From the NCBI GenBank assembly GCA_910575035.1, contig CAJTDL010000012.1, positions 1-64,000 on the forward strand: 64,000 nt of DNA, given 5' to 3'. The notes under the pieces are model-generated. The model was given only the letters and a program-made list of their open reading frames with translations, did not search any database and was not told the origin of the DNA. The stretch is from Lachnospiraceae bacterium (GTDB lineage: Bacteria > Bacillota > Clostridia > Lachnospirales > Lachnospiraceae). The translations under genes were made by a program, and so were the position numbers. Shown one piece after another: positions 25,817 through 34,800 of the stretch (positions are counted from its first letter, which is position 1; each line of letters starts with the position of its first letter).

Positions 25817-27881
25817 AACCGCTTCCTCCTTTCCCTTTTACATCTTCTACCATACTCACAATCAAGATCGGACGTTCCACTGTACTTTCCGCTGTAAAAA
25901 CAGTAAACCATCCAAGTTCTGTGCCGGAAGTATCTTCTTTTGAGGCTTTGATTTCCGCTGTTCCTGTTTTCCCTGCCAGCAGAATATCTTCACGGTGCAC
26001 TGCATAGCCCGTTCCATGAGAGTCATTGATAACCTTTTTTATTCCCTCCAACACAAGATTCGTTGTATTTTCAGAAAAAGCGTTATGAATCCAGTATTCC
26101 GGCTCTGCATCCGGGCGATAAACAAAATACGGCTGTATCACATTCCCTTTATTGCAAAAGGCTGCATAAAGACATGCCATGTGGAGCGGATTTACCAAAA
26201 TCTGCCCCTGCCCGTATCCGCTGTCAGCCAGTTGTATCTCCGTTTCAATATTTTCCGTGTTGGAATACTGCGATTTTGACATTACAACTTCAAAAGGCAT
26301 TTCTTCCTGAAACCCCAGTCTCAACAGGGAATTTTTCATTTCCTCTGCACCGATTTTTAATGCCACTTTTGCGAAATAGATATTATCTGAATAGATCAGG
26401 GCATTTTCCAAAACAACCGGATCATACGCATGAAGTGTCGTTACATGGTAGGAACCCCATGAAGCATCCTTTTGCCAGCTTAACCCTACGTTTCCATAGT
26501 CCTCATTTGGATTGATGGCTCCGGACTCCAGACCGCTTACCGCAGTAATTGGCTTAAAAGTGGAACCCGGACACCATACCTGCCGGAAACGGTTATACAT
26601 TGGTTTGTTTTCATCCTCATTCAGCGCTGCCCATTTCTCACTGGATAATCCCATAATAAAGTCGTTATTGTCATAAGACGGTGTGCTGGCTAATGCCAAT
26701 ACTTCCCCCGTATATGGATTCATCGCTACGGAACAGCTTTTATCTTCCCGGAACTGTTCATATAAGGTCCGTTGAAGTTCCGAGTCAATCGTCAGCTTTA
26801 TCGTTTTTCCATGTTCCACCAGTCTGTCTGCCAGTTCTTCCTTTGTGTTGCCCTCGGTATCCACAATATAGATCCGGCATCCATTCTGTCCCTTTAATTC
26901 ACTTTCAAACAGCCCCTCTGCTCCGCTTCTTCCGATGACGCTGCTTGCAGTATATCCTTCCCCTGCATGTTTCTCCAAATCCTCCGCCGTGACACTCTGC
27001 ACATATCCCACTAAATGCGCTGCCGCTTCGCCTAACGGATATGCCCTTACCTCCGTGTCTGAAATCATAACGCCCGGTATCTCAAGCAACTGCTGCTGTC
27101 TTTCATGCTCTTTTATTACTTCTTCATCTGGTTCCATTGACATCAATTCTATTTCTTCCACTTTCTGCAGCGTTTTAATTGGAACAAAAGAATCCTCTTT
27201 CACCCACTTTGCCGATAATTTCTTTTCTATTTCTTCCGGCTTCATTCCCAACAACTCCGCTATCTGCTCTATTGCACTATCCATGTTTTCCAGTTTTCCC
27301 GGCACAATCCCCACAGAAGACGCAACACCCGGTCCTGCAAGTATACGATCATTTCTGTCTAATATTTCTCCCCTTTTGGCCTGTATGGTAGAAACCCTTA
27401 CTCTGTCCGTGGAGGATAGTCCCGGATAGATCAGGGAATCACTCCATACCAGCTTGTAACCATCTTCTTTTTTCAGGAAAAATGCCTCATTCTCAAAGCT
27501 GATATTCCCCGCAGCAGTATCAAACGCCGTCTGGTACTGCACCACATTTCTTTCTGCATCGTAAGAGATAATTGTGGTTGTCATGTTATGTACTTCTATC
27601 CCTTCATAGATAGCTGAATTGCGCTTTATAAAATCCTCCTCACTGATCTGACCAGATGCATCCACGTCAAGCATTTGATACATTTCCTTATAATTCTGCT
27701 CGGAAATGTAATTCATATATGTGAGGAGCAATTCATCCGGTTTGATCAGATTGCTCCCCGTTTTAGCTAAAATCAGCATATATACTGCCATGCCAAATGC
27801 AATTGCTCCCATAATGCCTGCAATGAGCCACAAAATCTTTCTACTTCTCTTTCTTCTGCGTCTGCTTTTCTTTTTTGTCAT
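25761..27881 (-). CDS. MecA-like class B penicillin-binding protein
   Basis: The protein has 706 residues. A basic cytoplasmic tail and one helix (about 15-40) are followed by an NTF2-like MecA-type N-domain (about 45-150), a PBP-dimer region and the transpeptidase. The active-site serine is in STFK (440-443), with SDN (498-500) and KTGT (638-641) completing the motifs. Such low-affinity PBPs keep peptidoglycan cross-linked when others are blocked. The start has GGAGG 7 bases upstream. The promoter carries BlaI-type dyads, so induction by beta-lactams through BlaR1 is expected. Confidence 0.9.
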   Translation of the reverse strand: MTKKKSRRRRKRSRKILWLIAGIMGAIAFGMAVYMLILAKTGSNLIKPDELLLTYMNYISEQNYKEMYQMLDVDASGQISEEDFIKRNSAIYEGIEVHNMTTTIISYDAERNVVQYQTAFDTAAGNISFENEAFFLKKEDGYKLVWSDSLIYPGLSSTDRVRVSTIQAKRGEILDRNDRILAGPGVASSVGIVPGKLENMDSAIEQIAELLGMKPEEIEKKLSAKWVKEDSFVPIKTLQKVEEIELMSMEPDEEVIKEHERQQQLLEIPGVMISDTEVRAYPLGEAAAHLVGYVQSVTAEDLEKHAGEGYTASSVIGRSGAEGLFESELKGQNGCRIYIVDTEGNTKEELADRLVEHGKTIKLTIDSELQRTLYEQFREDKSCSVAMNPYTGEVLALASTPSYDNNDFIMGLSSEKWAALNEDENKPMYNRFRQVWCPGSTFKPITAVSGLESGAINPNEDYGNVGLSWQKDASWGSYHVTTLHAYDPVVLENALIYSDNIYFAKVALKIGAEEMKNSLLRLGFQEEMPFEVVMSKSQYSNTENIETEIQLADSGYGQGQILVNPLHMACLYAAFCNKGNVIQPYFVYRPDAEPEYWIHNAFSENTTNLVLEGIKKVINDSHGTGYAVHREDILLAGKTGTAEIKASKEDTSGTELGWFTVFTAESTVERPILIVSMVEDVKGKGGSGYVVGKDKEVLESWFGGNN

Positions 27882-27920
27882 GAGCTATCCTCCAAATTGA
27901 AACCACTTCAGTACTAAATA

Positions 27921-27932
27921 TTACTTATGTAA
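27921..27932. promoter_or_regulatory. BlaI-type operator (copy 3) in the PBP leader
   Basis: TTACTTATGTAA, identical to 18309-18320, lies between the PBP promoter and its start codon, 40 bases before the ATG. Confidence 0.65.
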
Positions 27933-27969
27933 GATTTCACAATAAAAAAATTTAGTATGTCTTGCTAAA

Positions 27970-27998
27970 ATATTACATCAGTAAGATTTATAAGTCAA
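27970..27998 (-). promoter_or_regulatory. PBP operon promoter with overlapping operator
   Basis: On the minus strand TTGACT (27998-27993), 17 bases, TAATAT (27975-27970). The dyad TTACATCAGTAA (27973-27984) overlaps the -10 box and spacer, as a repressor site should. Confidence 0.7.
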
Positions 27999-28004
27999 GT
28001 AAAA

Positions 28005-28059
28005 AATATATTCGGAAAGAATGGCAGGATATGCTCCCACCATTCTTTCCGAATATATT
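28005..28059. terminator. 20-bp perfect hairpin ending the kinase operon
   Basis: AATATATTCGGAAAGAATGG (28005-28024) and CCATTCTTTCCGAATATATT (28040-28059) are perfect complements with a 15-base loop. For leftward transcription the stem is followed by TTTTT. It contains the last codon of the phosphoesterase gene and insulates it from the PBP promoter. Confidence 0.85.
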
Positions 28060-29605
28060 ATAATTTTATTACTTCTGTTCTTATATTCTTTGCTCCTGCT
28101 CCAAATACCTCCTCAGCAAACTGTGTACAGATTATTGCATCTCTACAGATTTTTACTAAATTATAGCTCATATAAGTTTTCCCTCGTTCCCTATGAACTA
28201 TTTGTCCTGTTGAAGAACCACATGAAATCACTTTAATACCGTTATGCTCATTTATAAATGGAATGTGCTTATGTCCATGAAGGACACATTTTACATTACG
28301 CTTACTTAACCACTCCATAAATATATCCGCATCAAGTAATCTTAATGTCTCATCCAGAAAACCATTAGGGATAATCTTCTTATACCATTTTTCATCATAA
28401 TAATCCGGTTGTGGTATCGGCAATAAATGATGATGCATTACAGCAATAAGCAGATACTGGTTAAGATTATTTACCGCATCAAGCAAATTTCCCATTTCTG
28501 ACATCTGCGCTGTCCCAATTTCATCCATTGCAAAGCTTCCGTTTGTATTAGAATTAAAAAGAAGCAGAATAACTTTTGCATCTTCTAAGATTTCTATTTT
28601 GGGATAATTCCCAACAATATTAGCAATATGCTGTTTGCCATGAAAAAAAGCCAAACCATGATTGTTTATGTCATGATTTCCTAAAACACGAATAGGTTTT
28701 TTCCCGCTTCTTTCCTCTAAAAAATCTGCAAAATCACTGTAATCATTTTCTGTTACTTGCTTTGGACTATCAACAGCATCTCCCGTTATTAAAAAGTTTA
28801 CGTCATCTTCTAATTCTATACTGGCAAGCTGTTTCTTGATTAAAGATTTTAAACGTCTCTCTGCAATGTCAACATTTTTTGATCCAAAATGCAAATCGCT
28901 TAATTGAAAAATATAATGGCTAACCAATTTTTTTCTCTCCGCCACTCTTTTAATTTCTCCAATTGGATGTCTCTCATATTTTACAATCTCATATAAATAA
29001 CGTATTTCGTCCTCATGTCTGATAGGAACAAATGCGTAGTCATCTGCTCCGTCCCAGAAAAAGACAGCGAGCCATCTATCTGCTTGCCGAAGTGCAACTT
29101 CAAAATTTGGAAATGCATCAAATATAGTTGCTTTATGAGGGTGTTCTTGCGGTTGAAGAATAAGGCAAGAATCGGTTGGATGTAAATGTATCAACTCACG
29201 AAGCAATCTATGAGAAGTCATAAATTCATCATTACACTTGTTTGATCCCCGCATTTGAGGCAATAAAAGCGATTTGATTGAACATCGTCCAAAAATATCC
29301 GATAACTCATGCAGTCCTTCTAACGCATCCCTATGCAATAGAAGCAACGTATCATCATACTGTACATCATCAAGAGGGCGTTTATAATCTTCATATCTAT
29401 GTAACACTTCTCGTATCCGTCTGATACTATACATATAGCGTTCGTTCTCATTTGAATATATATTTTTATGAAACTCATCAAGGAAATACATAAAACTATA
29501 ATAACTTTCTTCTGAACTATATATATCCCGATAGCATGACATCACTTTTCCAAATGTCAAATTTGCAACTGTATTTGCTGCTTCTAATGTAAATCTGTAA
29601 CCCAT
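28058..29605 (-). CDS. Calcineurin-like metallophosphoesterase with a large unknown N-domain
   Basis: The protein has 515 residues. The C-terminal half has all metal-binding motifs: SDLHFGS (236-242), GDAVDS (275-280), GNHD (309-312), HHH near 407 and GHKH near 436. The first 225 residues match nothing I know and contain HPHKATIFDAFPNFEVALRQ. The likely activity is a phosphodiesterase or protein phosphatase. It follows the kinase gene after 82 bp, so a kinase/phosphatase pair is one reading and a nuclease effector another. The coding DNA is AT-rich compared with the flanking ICE genes. Confidence 0.8.
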   Translation of the reverse strand: MGYRFTLEAANTVANLTFGKVMSCYRDIYSSEESYYSFMYFLDEFHKNIYSNENERYMYSIRRIREVLHRYEDYKRPLDDVQYDDTLLLLHRDALEGLHELSDIFGRCSIKSLLLPQMRGSNKCNDEFMTSHRLLRELIHLHPTDSCLILQPQEHPHKATIFDAFPNFEVALRQADRWLAVFFWDGADDYAFVPIRHEDEIRYLYEIVKYERHPIGEIKRVAERKKLVSHYIFQLSDLHFGSKNVDIAERRLKSLIKKQLASIELEDDVNFLITGDAVDSPKQVTENDYSDFADFLEERSGKKPIRVLGNHDINNHGLAFFHGKQHIANIVGNYPKIEILEDAKVILLLFNSNTNGSFAMDEIGTAQMSEMGNLLDAVNNLNQYLLIAVMHHHLLPIPQPDYYDEKWYKKIIPNGFLDETLRLLDADIFMEWLSKRNVKCVLHGHKHIPFINEHNGIKVISCGSSTGQIVHRERGKTYMSYNLVKICRDAIICTQFAEEVFGAGAKNIRTEVIKL

Positions 29606-29687
29606 TTTTTATCCTCTCTTCCATAAATCCAAATACTATTGTATGACATTCCAATGGTGCAATTATTATTATCTTATCCATATTTTA

Positions 29688-31178
29688 TCAATTGCCAAGC
29701 ATTGGATAGTAAATATTTATCTCTCTCAAATAATTTTCAGCACTATATCTATATTTTGCACATCCATCAAGCAAATAATATGCACTTTCTTGAATGTTTC
29801 TATTAGTAGAATTACGAATAACATAATTAGCTAGAGTAGCGAACACATCATAATTTTCAAAATGCCCATACCCTGTTGCGGCAGAATAGTTTTGGTTCAT
29901 TTCTTCCAATGTTGAAAGCTGGTCTGGTTCGGCAAATTCCAAGAGTAACTTTCCAAAACCGTATAGTTGTTTGCTTACAATATAGTTGGATAATTGATTT
30001 TGTCGAATAAGATTTGTAATAAATGTTTCAACATCTGGAGAATTTTCGCCCCTTTCTATTTTCTGTTCTACTCTCCTATGCCTTTCAGCTTCAGAAATTT
30101 CTTTTGTCAAATTTTCAATATCTTTGATAATTTCATCTATATTGTTATAACGCTTATTTCTATCTCTATTAGTCGCCTTTGTTATTACATAAGATAATTT
30201 TTTGTTCAAATCACTTTTTCCTGTAATATAATCGACAATCTTCCCAATCGAATATATATCACTTAACTTGTCCAATAACGTAAATGAAGATAATCCAATA
30301 GGATCAATAAAATAATGCGAGTTTTTAGGCGTTGATGTTGATTTCAAGCTATGAACTACCATAGTATCTTTACTCAATCCAAAGTCTGACAGAACAACAT
30401 GTCCGTCCTTTATTAAAATATTTCCTAAGTGCAAATCTCTATGGATAATTCCTGCATCATGAACATCCTTCATTCCTAAAAGCAATTCATTGATTAAATT
30501 CAAAAGCATATCATCTGTCACAAATGGATTATTGTTAAGGTAATCAAATATATTGCAATCACATTTTTCCATCAAATACGAATCTTCATCTTCTGTATAA
30601 TTGAAAACTTTCAATACATAGGGCGACTGCACCAGTTTAATCATATTATCATATTCATATTTAAAACGCTTCATCCATGTTTCTTGTTTACGATATTCAC
30701 TCTTTAATTGCTTTTTATATATTTTTTCATTTAATACATAGATATCACAATATGAACCTTCTGCAACCTTATACTCATTTTTTATCTGTAGCACTCCAGA
30801 CCTTTCCTCTAGCTCTAAACCATATCTTTTCAAAAAGGATTTTGCCCTGCCCAAAATACCGTTCTTGCTTTGTTCATTATATGTCGAAGCATTCACCAGA
30901 GATAAAATAGCGCCTATTACTTTCATTCTGGTATCAAGATTTTCCTTTGAATATTGTGCAAACAAGCTATCCGTTTCACAGTATTTGACTCCAGCTACAG
31001 TTTCAAAATAATCCTGAATCGACAAATAATCTATACCCAAAATTGAATCCGAAAGGTAAGAATCTAACATCAATCCCTGATAGTGAGCTCCATAATTTCC
31101 CCACTCATCTATTTCAACTCTTTCTTCAAAGAACATTCCATCAAAATACTCAAATAATTTATTTATTGCTGATTCCAT
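29688..31178 (-). CDS. Eukaryotic-like Ser/Thr protein kinase (soluble)
   Basis: The protein has 496 residues. The kinase domain lies at about 130-360. It has a glycine-poor P-loop AEGSYCDIYVL (139-149), a Lys near 155, HRDLHLGN (246-253) and SDFGLSKD (264-271), so it looks active. The N-terminal 125 and C-terminal 130 residues are unique helical regions. There is no transmembrane segment or PASTA repeat, unlike housekeeping PrkC. AGGAGG precedes the ATG. It sits between an unknown gene and the phosphoesterase on one strand. Kinases of this kind occur in phage-defence loci. Confidence 0.85.
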   Translation of the reverse strand: MESAINKLFEYFDGMFFEERVEIDEWGNYGAHYQGLMLDSYLSDSILGIDYLSIQDYFETVAGVKYCETDSLFAQYSKENLDTRMKVIGAILSLVNASTYNEQSKNGILGRAKSFLKRYGLELEERSGVLQIKNEYKVAEGSYCDIYVLNEKIYKKQLKSEYRKQETWMKRFKYEYDNMIKLVQSPYVLKVFNYTEDEDSYLMEKCDCNIFDYLNNNPFVTDDMLLNLINELLLGMKDVHDAGIIHRDLHLGNILIKDGHVVLSDFGLSKDTMVVHSLKSTSTPKNSHYFIDPIGLSSFTLLDKLSDIYSIGKIVDYITGKSDLNKKLSYVITKATNRDRNKRYNNIDEIIKDIENLTKEISEAERHRRVEQKIERGENSPDVETFITNLIRQNQLSNYIVSKQLYGFGKLLLEFAEPDQLSTLEEMNQNYSAATGYGHFENYDVFATLANYVIRNSTNRNIQESAYYLLDGCAKYRYSAENYLREINIYYPMLGN

Positions 31179-31234
31179 CTTTCCTCCTAATATGTCACAA
31201 CTATAGATTGCTCCATCTGCTCAAACATGAATTA

Positions 31235-31804
31235 TTACTCTACCGTTCCCCACACATGCTCTTTCAGACAAATATTTCCACTGTTAAAATCCGCAGCTTT
31301 TATCACATAAAGATTATTTATGGCATCTACAACCTCATCCCGTCCAACAGCTTTTCCTTCTTTCTGCTGATACCATTCCTGCACTTCACTAATAAACCGT
31401 TCCTCTTCGATTCCAGTATCATATGCGCCTTTTTTATGCAGCAAGTAAACAACATAAGCCTCCAGCCTGCTTAATTCCTGTTTTACAGACTTTCCAATAA
31501 AAAAGGCTGAAACGATTATCAGTTGGATATAATTGAATACGCTCTCTGGCTTGTTGACAGATGCTGCAAATTCCAATCCGGCGATAACTGCTTTCTTCAA
31601 ATCTATTTTTATATTGCCGGCTTTATAAGATGCAGAGTCTTCTCCCAGAAATATCATGCCTTTTCTTGCATCTTCCGGCAGCACGGTAACATAATTATCC
31701 ACTATGTAAGCGCCCGCTGTTTCCTCTAAACCATATTTCAATGCAGCCTGCTCTAATTCCTTTTTCAAGCTGTCATTATATTCCATCGCTTCTTTTCTGG
31801 TCAT
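31235..31804 (-). CDS. Unknown protein of the kinase operon
   Basis: The protein has 189 residues, mixed helical, with a hydrophobic stretch FNYIQLIIVSAFFIGKSV near 90-107 that could be buried or membrane-associated. No family was recognised. Its start overlaps the end of the protease-like gene by 29 bases (GGAGGAG lies within that gene), and its stop is 56 bp before the kinase. Coupling with both neighbours argues that its product works with them, for instance as a partner of the protease. Confidence 0.65.
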   Translation of the reverse strand: MTRKEAMEYNDSLKKELEQAALKYGLEETAGAYIVDNYVTVLPEDARKGMIFLGEDSASYKAGNIKIDLKKAVIAGLEFAASVNKPESVFNYIQLIIVSAFFIGKSVKQELSRLEAYVVYLLHKKGAYDTGIEEERFISEVQEWYQQKEGKAVGRDEVVDAINNLYVIKAADFNSGNICLKEHVWGTVE

Positions 31805-32852
31805 TGTCAGATCTCCTCCTCATACGCTCTCTCTTTTCTGTCCACAGAACCTTGTTCAGCTTTCCCCTCTCCATTTTCATGAGAATCTGGTTCTTAAATT
31901 CATCATATACATCCAGAAAACCGCTGTACAAATGGTTTCCATCGACAGTATTAAAATCATAGTCATCTTTGTCAGCAACTGCAAATAACCGATTCTTACG
32001 CTTTACTGGCGCCGGATGCTGCCAGTCATGGAAAACCGTCTTATACAATACCCTGTCCGTATAGTAATACAGATCAAAAAAGTCCATATACATCATCGGC
32101 GCAAGATAAGTATAATCTTCAAGGACAGTGTCGGAACCCTTTTCTTCCATGATAATCTTCAATACAATATGGTAGGCTATCATATCGGCATCATATTCTT
32201 CTTTTTCAGGATGCTCTCTGGTGTATTTCCTGCCAATGGACGCCAGATACGCATGTGCAATCTCATGTGCAAGACTGAATGCCACGATTGTCCAATAGCA
32301 ATCCTCGGAAAGCTGCAGTATCTGAATGTCCCCGTTTACCGTGTCCATTAGCGCCTGATTCGCATCCATGCCCTGCATTTCCCCAAATATGCACACATCA
32401 TTCATTAAGAATAATACATATTTGAAACACTCCCCGTATGTTTCCAGATTATCAAAATCCTTAGACCACTTAAACATTGCCAGCAGAAACCCCATTACAG
32501 TCGATTCAAACAGCTCATCAATATGTACAAATGCCGGATTTACTTCGTCATTATAAATATAACTGTTGATCGAGTTCTGGTATAGGTTGCTCAATTCAAT
32601 TTCTGTTCCGGTATAACCATATTCTTTTGCAAAATATCTTTTGACTATATCAAACATTGTCTGCAAATTATACCTTGCCATATTCTCTTTTAACTGTTCT
32701 TCCGTAAAATAGGAAGAAAAATACTTTAACATGGTTTTAATGCCACGTTCTTCGTCCTTCAGGGAGCTTCCGCCAAACTTGAATATTTCATAATCATCTG
32801 GGGGCAGCATAAATTTTTCCAAAAAAGGACGGCTGTTTCCATTCTCCTCCAT
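31776..32852 (-). CDS. HExxH zinc-metalloprotease-like protein
   Basis: The protein has 358 residues from ATG 32852, ten bases after GGAGG; the in-frame TTG 32861 is closer than usual to that site. The motif AHEIAHAYL (about residue 200) followed some 20 residues later by EEYDADMIAY gives the HExxH...ExxxD zinc-ligand set of ImmA/IrrE- or M48-like peptidases. There is no signal peptide or helix, so it is cytoplasmic. It is the first gene of the four-gene operon. Substrates are unknown; cleavage of a repressor or of the partner protein is conceivable. Confidence 0.7.
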   Translation of the reverse strand: MEENGNSRPFLEKFMLPPDDYEIFKFGGSSLKDEERGIKTMLKYFSSYFTEEQLKENMARYNLQTMFDIVKRYFAKEYGYTGTEIELSNLYQNSINSYIYNDEVNPAFVHIDELFESTVMGFLLAMFKWSKDFDNLETYGECFKYVLFLMNDVCIFGEMQGMDANQALMDTVNGDIQILQLSEDCYWTIVAFSLAHEIAHAYLASIGRKYTREHPEKEEYDADMIAYHIVLKIIMEEKGSDTVLEDYTYLAPMMYMDFFDLYYYTDRVLYKTVFHDWQHPAPVKRKNRLFAVADKDDYDFNTVDGNHLYSGFLDVYDEFKNQILMKMERGKLNKVLWTEKRERMRRRSDNDQKRSDGI

Positions 32853-32879
32853 AACCGCCAATCCTCCTGCACGATAACT

Positions 32880-32885
32880 ATTATA
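32880..32885 (-). promoter_or_regulatory. -10 box of the kinase operon
   Basis: TATAAT on the minus strand about 28 bases before the first ATG, preceded by TAG. No good -35 hexamer was seen, so this may be an activated or weak promoter. Confidence 0.4.
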
Positions 32886-33032
32886 CTACAAATCACTAAA
32901 ATATCTATCATTTATTTCCATAAAAAGAGGATACGGAACCGGTTTAAACATAATGTTTTTCTGTTCTGTATTCTTTGGCAGATAGCCCGGCATATTTATC
33001 ACTACTGTCGCATGATTTGGAAATAAAAAAAC

Positions 33033-33075
33033 TTCTAAGATGTATTGTTGTAATCACAATACACCTTAGAAGAAT
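33033..33075. terminator. Bidirectional terminator
   Basis: TTCTAAGATGTATTGT (33033-33048) pairs, with minor mismatch, with ACAATACACCTTAGAA (33056-33071). It has A-run and T-run flanks and isolates the kinase operon from the ICE genes to the right. The remaining 32886-33032 shows no gene. Confidence 0.7.
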
Positions 33076-33092
33076 TATCACATCCGTAATGC

Positions 33093-33980
33093 CTATCGGC
33101 TTTTTCCGCTTTTTATAGGTACATTTTTTGTTGCCTTATCATTTGCCACTGCTTTCGCTGTTTCCTTCTGGTGTGCTTCAAACGCCTCAGCCCCATACTG
33201 GAACTCCGGCTCTGCCACCCTTGCAAGCCCTATCGGGCTTACAGCCTCCATGCTGGCAGTTTCTGCCGTCTCCCGTTCTGCCTTATCTGTCTGGTACTGC
33301 TTTACATCTGCGGCAAGCTGCTCCGTCTTTGCTATGGCGGCATCTGCACAGTTTAAGATACCGGACAGCAGCTTTCTCTTTGCCTGAAACGGCTTCTTTA
33401 TCAGTTCTGTCTTTGAGAACTTCTTCTCCCCATACTCTTTTTCCGGTTTATCCGCAAACGTGCGGAATGTATTGGCAATCTTCTGTCCGGCTTCTCTCAT
33501 GCCCATACCGAAAGCGTCTATTTTTCCAATGCTCTTATCCACGTGTGCTATGGACTCCTGCACGTTCTGGCGGATACCCTCTAACTTTTTCTTAATTCCA
33601 AGAAATTCCGCCACTCTGTTTAATGCAGCTTTCCCATTCTGCTTTGCCGCCGTCACGATTTCCCCTGCCTTTGCCCTGATCTCTGCCTTGACCTCAAACA
33701 GTTTTTCTTTCATGGCTTTGCAGTCCTGTTCCAGCTTGTTTACTGCCCTTTTGAGTGACTGTTTCAGCCCTTTCTCTGCCTCACGCTCTTCCATCTTATG
33801 GAGCTGGTCTTTGACTGTTACAAGTTCCTCTAAGACCGAATCCATCTTCTTTTCCATGACATCGACATACGCTGCCATTTCAAAGATATTGTTGGCGGCT
33901 TCCTGCATATTGTTTTTACGGAGCAGGTCAATCAGTTCCATGAGATTTTTTTCCTTTGTAAGTTCTGCATTTTCTGCCAT
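33093..33980 (-). CDS. Coiled-coil ICE protein (DUF6674-like)
   Basis: The protein has 295 residues from the second ATG. It is nearly all helical, with long heptad regions (MEKKMDSVLEELVTVKDQLH; LKRAVNKLEQDCKAMKEKLF) and an Ala/Lys-rich centre. It looks like the DUF6674-type proteins encoded beside SpoVG-like genes in Clostridial ICEs. It may be a structural or DNA-condensing accessory of transfer. It is the last gene of the leftward ICE operon. Confidence 0.6.
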   Translation of the reverse strand: MAENAELTKEKNLMELIDLLRKNNMQEAANNIFEMAAYVDVMEKKMDSVLEELVTVKDQLHKMEEREAEKGLKQSLKRAVNKLEQDCKAMKEKLFEVKAEIRAKAGEIVTAAKQNGKAALNRVAEFLGIKKKLEGIRQNVQESIAHVDKSIGKIDAFGMGMREAGQKIANTFRTFADKPEKEYGEKKFSKTELIKKPFQAKRKLLSGILNCADAAIAKTEQLAADVKQYQTDKAERETAETASMEAVSPIGLARVAEPEFQYGAEAFEAHQKETAKAVANDKATKNVPIKSGKSR

Positions 33981-34048
33981 TTCCAATTTTCTTTTCCCCT
34001 TTCCGCAGGGCGGTTTCCCGCCCTGCCCTTTCTGGTTACTGGTTCTGC

Positions 34049-34714
34049 CTATCGGAACGGCAGCGGCTCCCCGCTGGCTTTCATAAAGCCCCTGTCATCG
34101 GTCATCTGCTGCGAGGCACGTTCCTGTCCCTCCTGCATTGCCTGTTCCTTTGCCTGCTGGTAAGTATCCAGAACCGCATCATTGAACTTTTCCCTGAACT
34201 CCTTTGTGATCGGGAAACAAACGTCCCTATACCTGTTGCCTGCCTTATAGGACGGCATTGCCACGAACATTCCGTTCTTGCCCTCCACCACGCTCACATT
34301 GCCTACCGCAAAGCTGTCATTCAGCACGATGCTCGCAAGACCTACCATGTTGCTGCCCTCACGCTCAAAAGGCGTTACCCTGACCGTGAACTCCGGCTCG
34401 TCCGGCTCCTCCGCCTCCATCTTGACCTCTGCCTTTCCCGTCTGCTCCATTTCCTCATAGAGCTTTAAGATGTCGCTGTACAGTTCCTCACGGAACTCCT
34501 TCGTGATCGGGTTGCAGACGTCCTTATAGACCGGATTGTTGTGTTCGTCCCTCTCCTTTGTGCGGAAACTGGGCATGGATACGAAGTTGCCCTTGCTGCC
34601 CTCAAGCACCGCCACGTTCGTGACCTTGAAGCTGTCCCCGAACACGAGGGTTGCAAATGCCCTCACACTCTTTTCAGGATTGTTTACTGCGTTCAACTGG
34701 ATTGAATACTCCAT
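34049..34714 (-). CDS. Tandem SpoVG-domain protein
   Basis: The protein has 221 residues from ATG 34714 with GGAGGAACTT upstream; the frame to 34804 lacks a site. Two SpoVG-like domains follow each other. The first (from YSIQLNAVNNPEKSVRAFAT) carries VCNPITKEFREELY and the second (from FTVRVTPFEREGSNMVGLAS) carries VCFPITKEFREKFN. Single-domain SpoVG binds nucleic acid and acts as a global regulator. The fused pair probably binds DNA or RNA for the ICE. Confidence 0.82.
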   Translation of the reverse strand: MEYSIQLNAVNNPEKSVRAFATLVFGDSFKVTNVAVLEGSKGNFVSMPSFRTKERDEHNNPVYKDVCNPITKEFREELYSDILKLYEEMEQTGKAEVKMEAEEPDEPEFTVRVTPFEREGSNMVGLASIVLNDSFAVGNVSVVEGKNGMFVAMPSYKAGNRYRDVCFPITKEFREKFNDAVLDTYQQAKEQAMQEGQERASQQMTDDRGFMKASGEPLPFR

Positions 34715-34800
34715 AAGTTCCTCCTTTTCTGTCCTTTCTGGACGATGAAATATTATTTTGTTATCTGAACTGCCTTTCCTTTTTAAAGTGTCAGGCAGGT

